The notes beneath the pieces were generated by a model. That model was not told the origin of the DNA. It saw only the letters and a program-made list of their open reading frames with translations, and searched no databases. Source: CBDUBU01 sp965365465 (lineage in GTDB: Bacteria; Bacteroidota; Rhodothermia; Rhodothermales; DASSAV01). From it: 6,736 bases of DNA. Of this stretch, positions 5,223-6,736 are shown in pieces (within the stretch, counting starts at the first letter, position 1; every line of letters begins with the position of its first letter). Location of the stretch: assembly GCA_965365465.1 (NCBI GenBank), contig CBDUBU010000226.1, forward strand, positions 1 through 6,736, in the 5' to 3' direction. The position numbers were made by a program, and so were the translations under genes.

Positions 5223-6430
5223 TCGAGGCGGTGGGGCCGAAACGCGCCTCCGGGCAAGAGGGATTGAGCAATGCATGGATTCTGGACGCCCGCACCCGCA
5301 GCGTCGTGTGGGAATTTGAACGGGCGCCTGTTGAAGAACCCTCCCGCCATGTCCGGCAGACAAACGAGCGCGTGCGATTGGCCGCCGGACTGTACGAAGT
5401 GTGCTATGCCGCTTTTCCACCCCGGTTCGACGCAGGAAAAAAGCAGTGGTGGGAGGATGCATCGGGGCTGGGCGAGCTGGTGCAATCCGTCGTGGCCGCC
5501 CTCATGGGCCATGAGCAAGAGCGGGACTGGCGCACCCTGTATCAGGGCCGGGAGCGGACTTTCGGGATCACGGTTCGGGGCGAGCGAGGCCGTCCCGAAC
5601 CAGACCTGAACCTTGCCTCCGAACCCTTCCTTCAGCGCGCTTTCCTGACCCTGACCGGCCTGGGCAACGATGTTTACGCCCGGCAAGGCTTCATGCTCGA
5701 CCGGTTGACGGAGATCGAGGTTTACGCGCTGGGGGAGCAAGGGCGTACAGACGAGCATGATTACGGCTGGATTCTTGATGTGCAGACGGGAGAGCGGGTA
5801 TGGTCGCTGCGCCGGAAGAATATGCGTCCTGCCGGAGGAGCCGAAAAGAACGGCAAGGCGCAGGAAGTCCTCCGTCTTCCCGCAGGCCGTTATGCCGCTT
5901 TCACGGTAACCGACGGCGAGCACGCTTACGGCGCCTGGAATGCAGCCCCTCCCTACGATCCGGCTTTCTGGGGCCTGACGCTCCGGGCAACCGACCCTGA
6001 AGCCTTATCTTCCATAACGCTTTTCCCCTACGACCCCTTGCCCGAACAGGAGGCGCTCTTTTCGCTGCGCGGGCTGGGCGACGATGAATACCGTTCGGCA
6101 GACTTCACGCTCGAAGCGCCCGCAGACCTGCGTATCTATGCGCTCGGAGAAGGCGACTGGGAGGAAATGTATGATTACGGCTGGATTGTCGATGCGCGCA
6201 CCGGAGCCTACGTCTGGACGATGCAGTATGACCGCACGACCCATGCGGGAGGCGCAGAAAAGAACCGGCTTTTCAACAACACGATCCGCCTGCCTGCCGG
6301 CAGCTACACCGCGTATTTCATGACCGACGATTCCCATTCCTACGACGGCTGGAACGCAGGCCCCCCCTACGACCCGGCTGCCTGGGGGATGGCAGCCGCT
6401 CTGTGGCAGCAGGAAGAAGCATCTCCGTAA
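5156..6430 (+). CDS. Secreted three-repeat protein of unknown function (frameshifted from its signal peptide)
   Basis: From ATG 5156 the frame gives 424 aa with no recognised enzyme motif. Three related units occur: about 10-90 (divergent), 159-278 and 298-412. The last two share a fixed order of motifs: DYGWI-D-TG-VW, AGGAEKN, LPAG-Y, a TD-H-Y segment, WNA-PPYDP, then WG. The first unit keeps NAWILDARTRSVVWEF and RLAAGLYEV but lacks AGGAEKN and WNA-PPYDP; instead a 68-residue linker follows it, containing WWEDASGLGELV. The alternation of polar and hydrophobic residues with many Tyr, Trp and Gly suggests beta-sandwich domains. ATG 5156 follows an in-frame TGA at 5150, has no ribosome-binding site and would give a protein without a signal peptide. 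The natural start is therefore probably ATG 5064 in the other frame, with export to the periplasm or outside. Function is unknown; carbohydrate or surface binding would be a guess. The gene ends 2 nt from the convergent transporter gene. Confidence 0.8.
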   Translation: MAFSAGGSPFVRVRAEAEQDLLIEAVGPKRASGQEGLSNAWILDARTRSVVWEFERAPVEEPSRHVRQTNERVRLAAGLYEVCYAAFPPRFDAGKKQWWEDASGLGELVQSVVAALMGHEQERDWRTLYQGRERTFGITVRGERGRPEPDLNLASEPFLQRAFLTLTGLGNDVYARQGFMLDRLTEIEVYALGEQGRTDEHDYGWILDVQTGERVWSLRRKNMRPAGGAEKNGKAQEVLRLPAGRYAAFTVTDGEHAYGAWNAAPPYDPAFWGLTLRATDPEALSSITLFPYDPLPEQEALFSLRGLGDDEYRSADFTLEAPADLRIYALGEGDWEEMYDYGWIVDARTGAYVWTMQYDRTTHAGGAEKNRLFNNTIRLPAGSYTAYFMTDDSHSYDGWNAGPPYDPAAWGMAAALWQQEEASP

Positions 6431-6432
6431 GT

Positions 6433-6736
6433 TCAGACCTCGGGGGCGGGCTGTCCTTCCTGCGCGGCCTCGGTGATGAGCGCTGCTGCCGCCTCCTGAC
6501 CGAGATACAGATCCATCCCCCAGTGCGCCAGGTAGATGACGGGCGTTATGACCACGGCGATGACGAATTTGTATGCGTAATTGAACAGTGTAATCGCGGC
6601 GATCTCCTGGAACGTAAGCCGCCCGGCGAAAGCGATGGTGAGCACGATGAACGTGCCGGCGAGGATCAGGCCGCGGAGGCCGGTCGGGATCAGGCGCTTC
6701 AGCTTCTGCATCTGCGCGGCGATCGCCGCCTCGTCC
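6433..6736 (-). CDS. VUT/YhhQ-type transporter, C-terminal part (queuosine precursor transporter family)
   Basis: The minus-strand frame is open from the right edge (6735) to TGA at 6435-6433, giving 100 residues of a protein whose N-terminal part lies outside the window. Two long hydrophobic helices are visible: one through LRGLILAGTFIVLTIAFAG and one through NYAYKFVIAVVITPVIYLAHW. A cytoplasmic tail rich in Ala and Glu follows. The second helix, with its NY-YKF-(9)-TP-IYL-H pattern, matches the last membrane segment of VUT/YhhQ family transporters, which import preQ0/preQ1 for tRNA queuosine synthesis. Met at 6711 is internal: the residues before it (DEAAIAAQ) are in frame and it has no start signals. 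Its stop lies 2 nt from the convergent secreted-protein gene, with no terminator hairpin between them. Family assignment is from recalled motifs on a fragment. Confidence 0.7.
   Translation of the reverse strand, partial: DEAAIAAQMQKLKRLIPTGLRGLILAGTFIVLTIAFAGRLTFQEIAAITLFNYAYKFVIAVVITPVIYLAHWGMDLYLGQEAAAALITEAAQEGQPAPEV

Noticed and set aside
5165..5923. 252-codon open frame on the minus strand
   Set aside because: It is antisense to the repeat protein, whose plus-strand frame has internal repeats that prove it is the coding one.

Overview
The window is about 6.7 kb of moderately GC-rich bacterial DNA. The genes are densely coding, and the two intergenic stretches are more AT-rich. It carries no rRNA, tRNA, insertion sequence, integrase or CRISPR array. 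Strong Shine-Dalgarno sequences are missing in front of most starts. Together with the gene mix (a large multi-PAS hybrid kinase, a VKOR-like membrane protein, a secreted beta-rich repeat protein and a VUT/YhhQ-type transporter), this loosely suggests a member of the Bacteroidota/Rhodothermota side of the tree. That placement is an impression, not something the sequence proves.

Layout from left to right. (1) About 2-3475 (+) encodes a soluble hybrid sensor histidine kinase: six consecutive PAS-type modules, a HisKA/HATPase core and a C-terminal receiver. Its frame is open to the left edge, so the true start may lie outside. (2) A 181-nt spacer with a plausible promoter and a small perfect hairpin leads into a cold-shock protein gene at 3657-3890 (+). 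That gene is closed by a textbook intrinsic terminator at 3911-3942. (3) A VKOR-family membrane protein lies at 4102-4620 (+). It keeps the CXXC redox motif but lacks the usual loop cysteine pair. (4) A 443-nt non-coding stretch (4621-5063) is packed with inverted repeats and ends in a strong intrinsic terminator at 4963-5006. (5) A secreted protein built of three related repeats fills about 5064-6430 (+). An excellent signal peptide lies in one frame and the rest of the protein in another, so the gene looks frameshifted at a run of four T (5162-5165). (6) The C-terminal part of a VUT/YhhQ-type (queuosine precursor) transporter runs in from the right edge on the minus strand. It stops only 2 nt from the secreted-protein gene.

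The genes do not form an obvious pathway. The cold-shock gene is a self-contained transcription unit, the kinase has no response-regulator neighbour in view, and the VKOR-like gene has no DsbA/thioredoxin partner in view. The most interesting items are the broken or recoded three-repeat secreted protein and the structured intergenic region whose terminator sits only 57 nt upstream of that protein's signal-peptide start. That region could be an attenuated leader, a small RNA gene, or simply stacked terminators.
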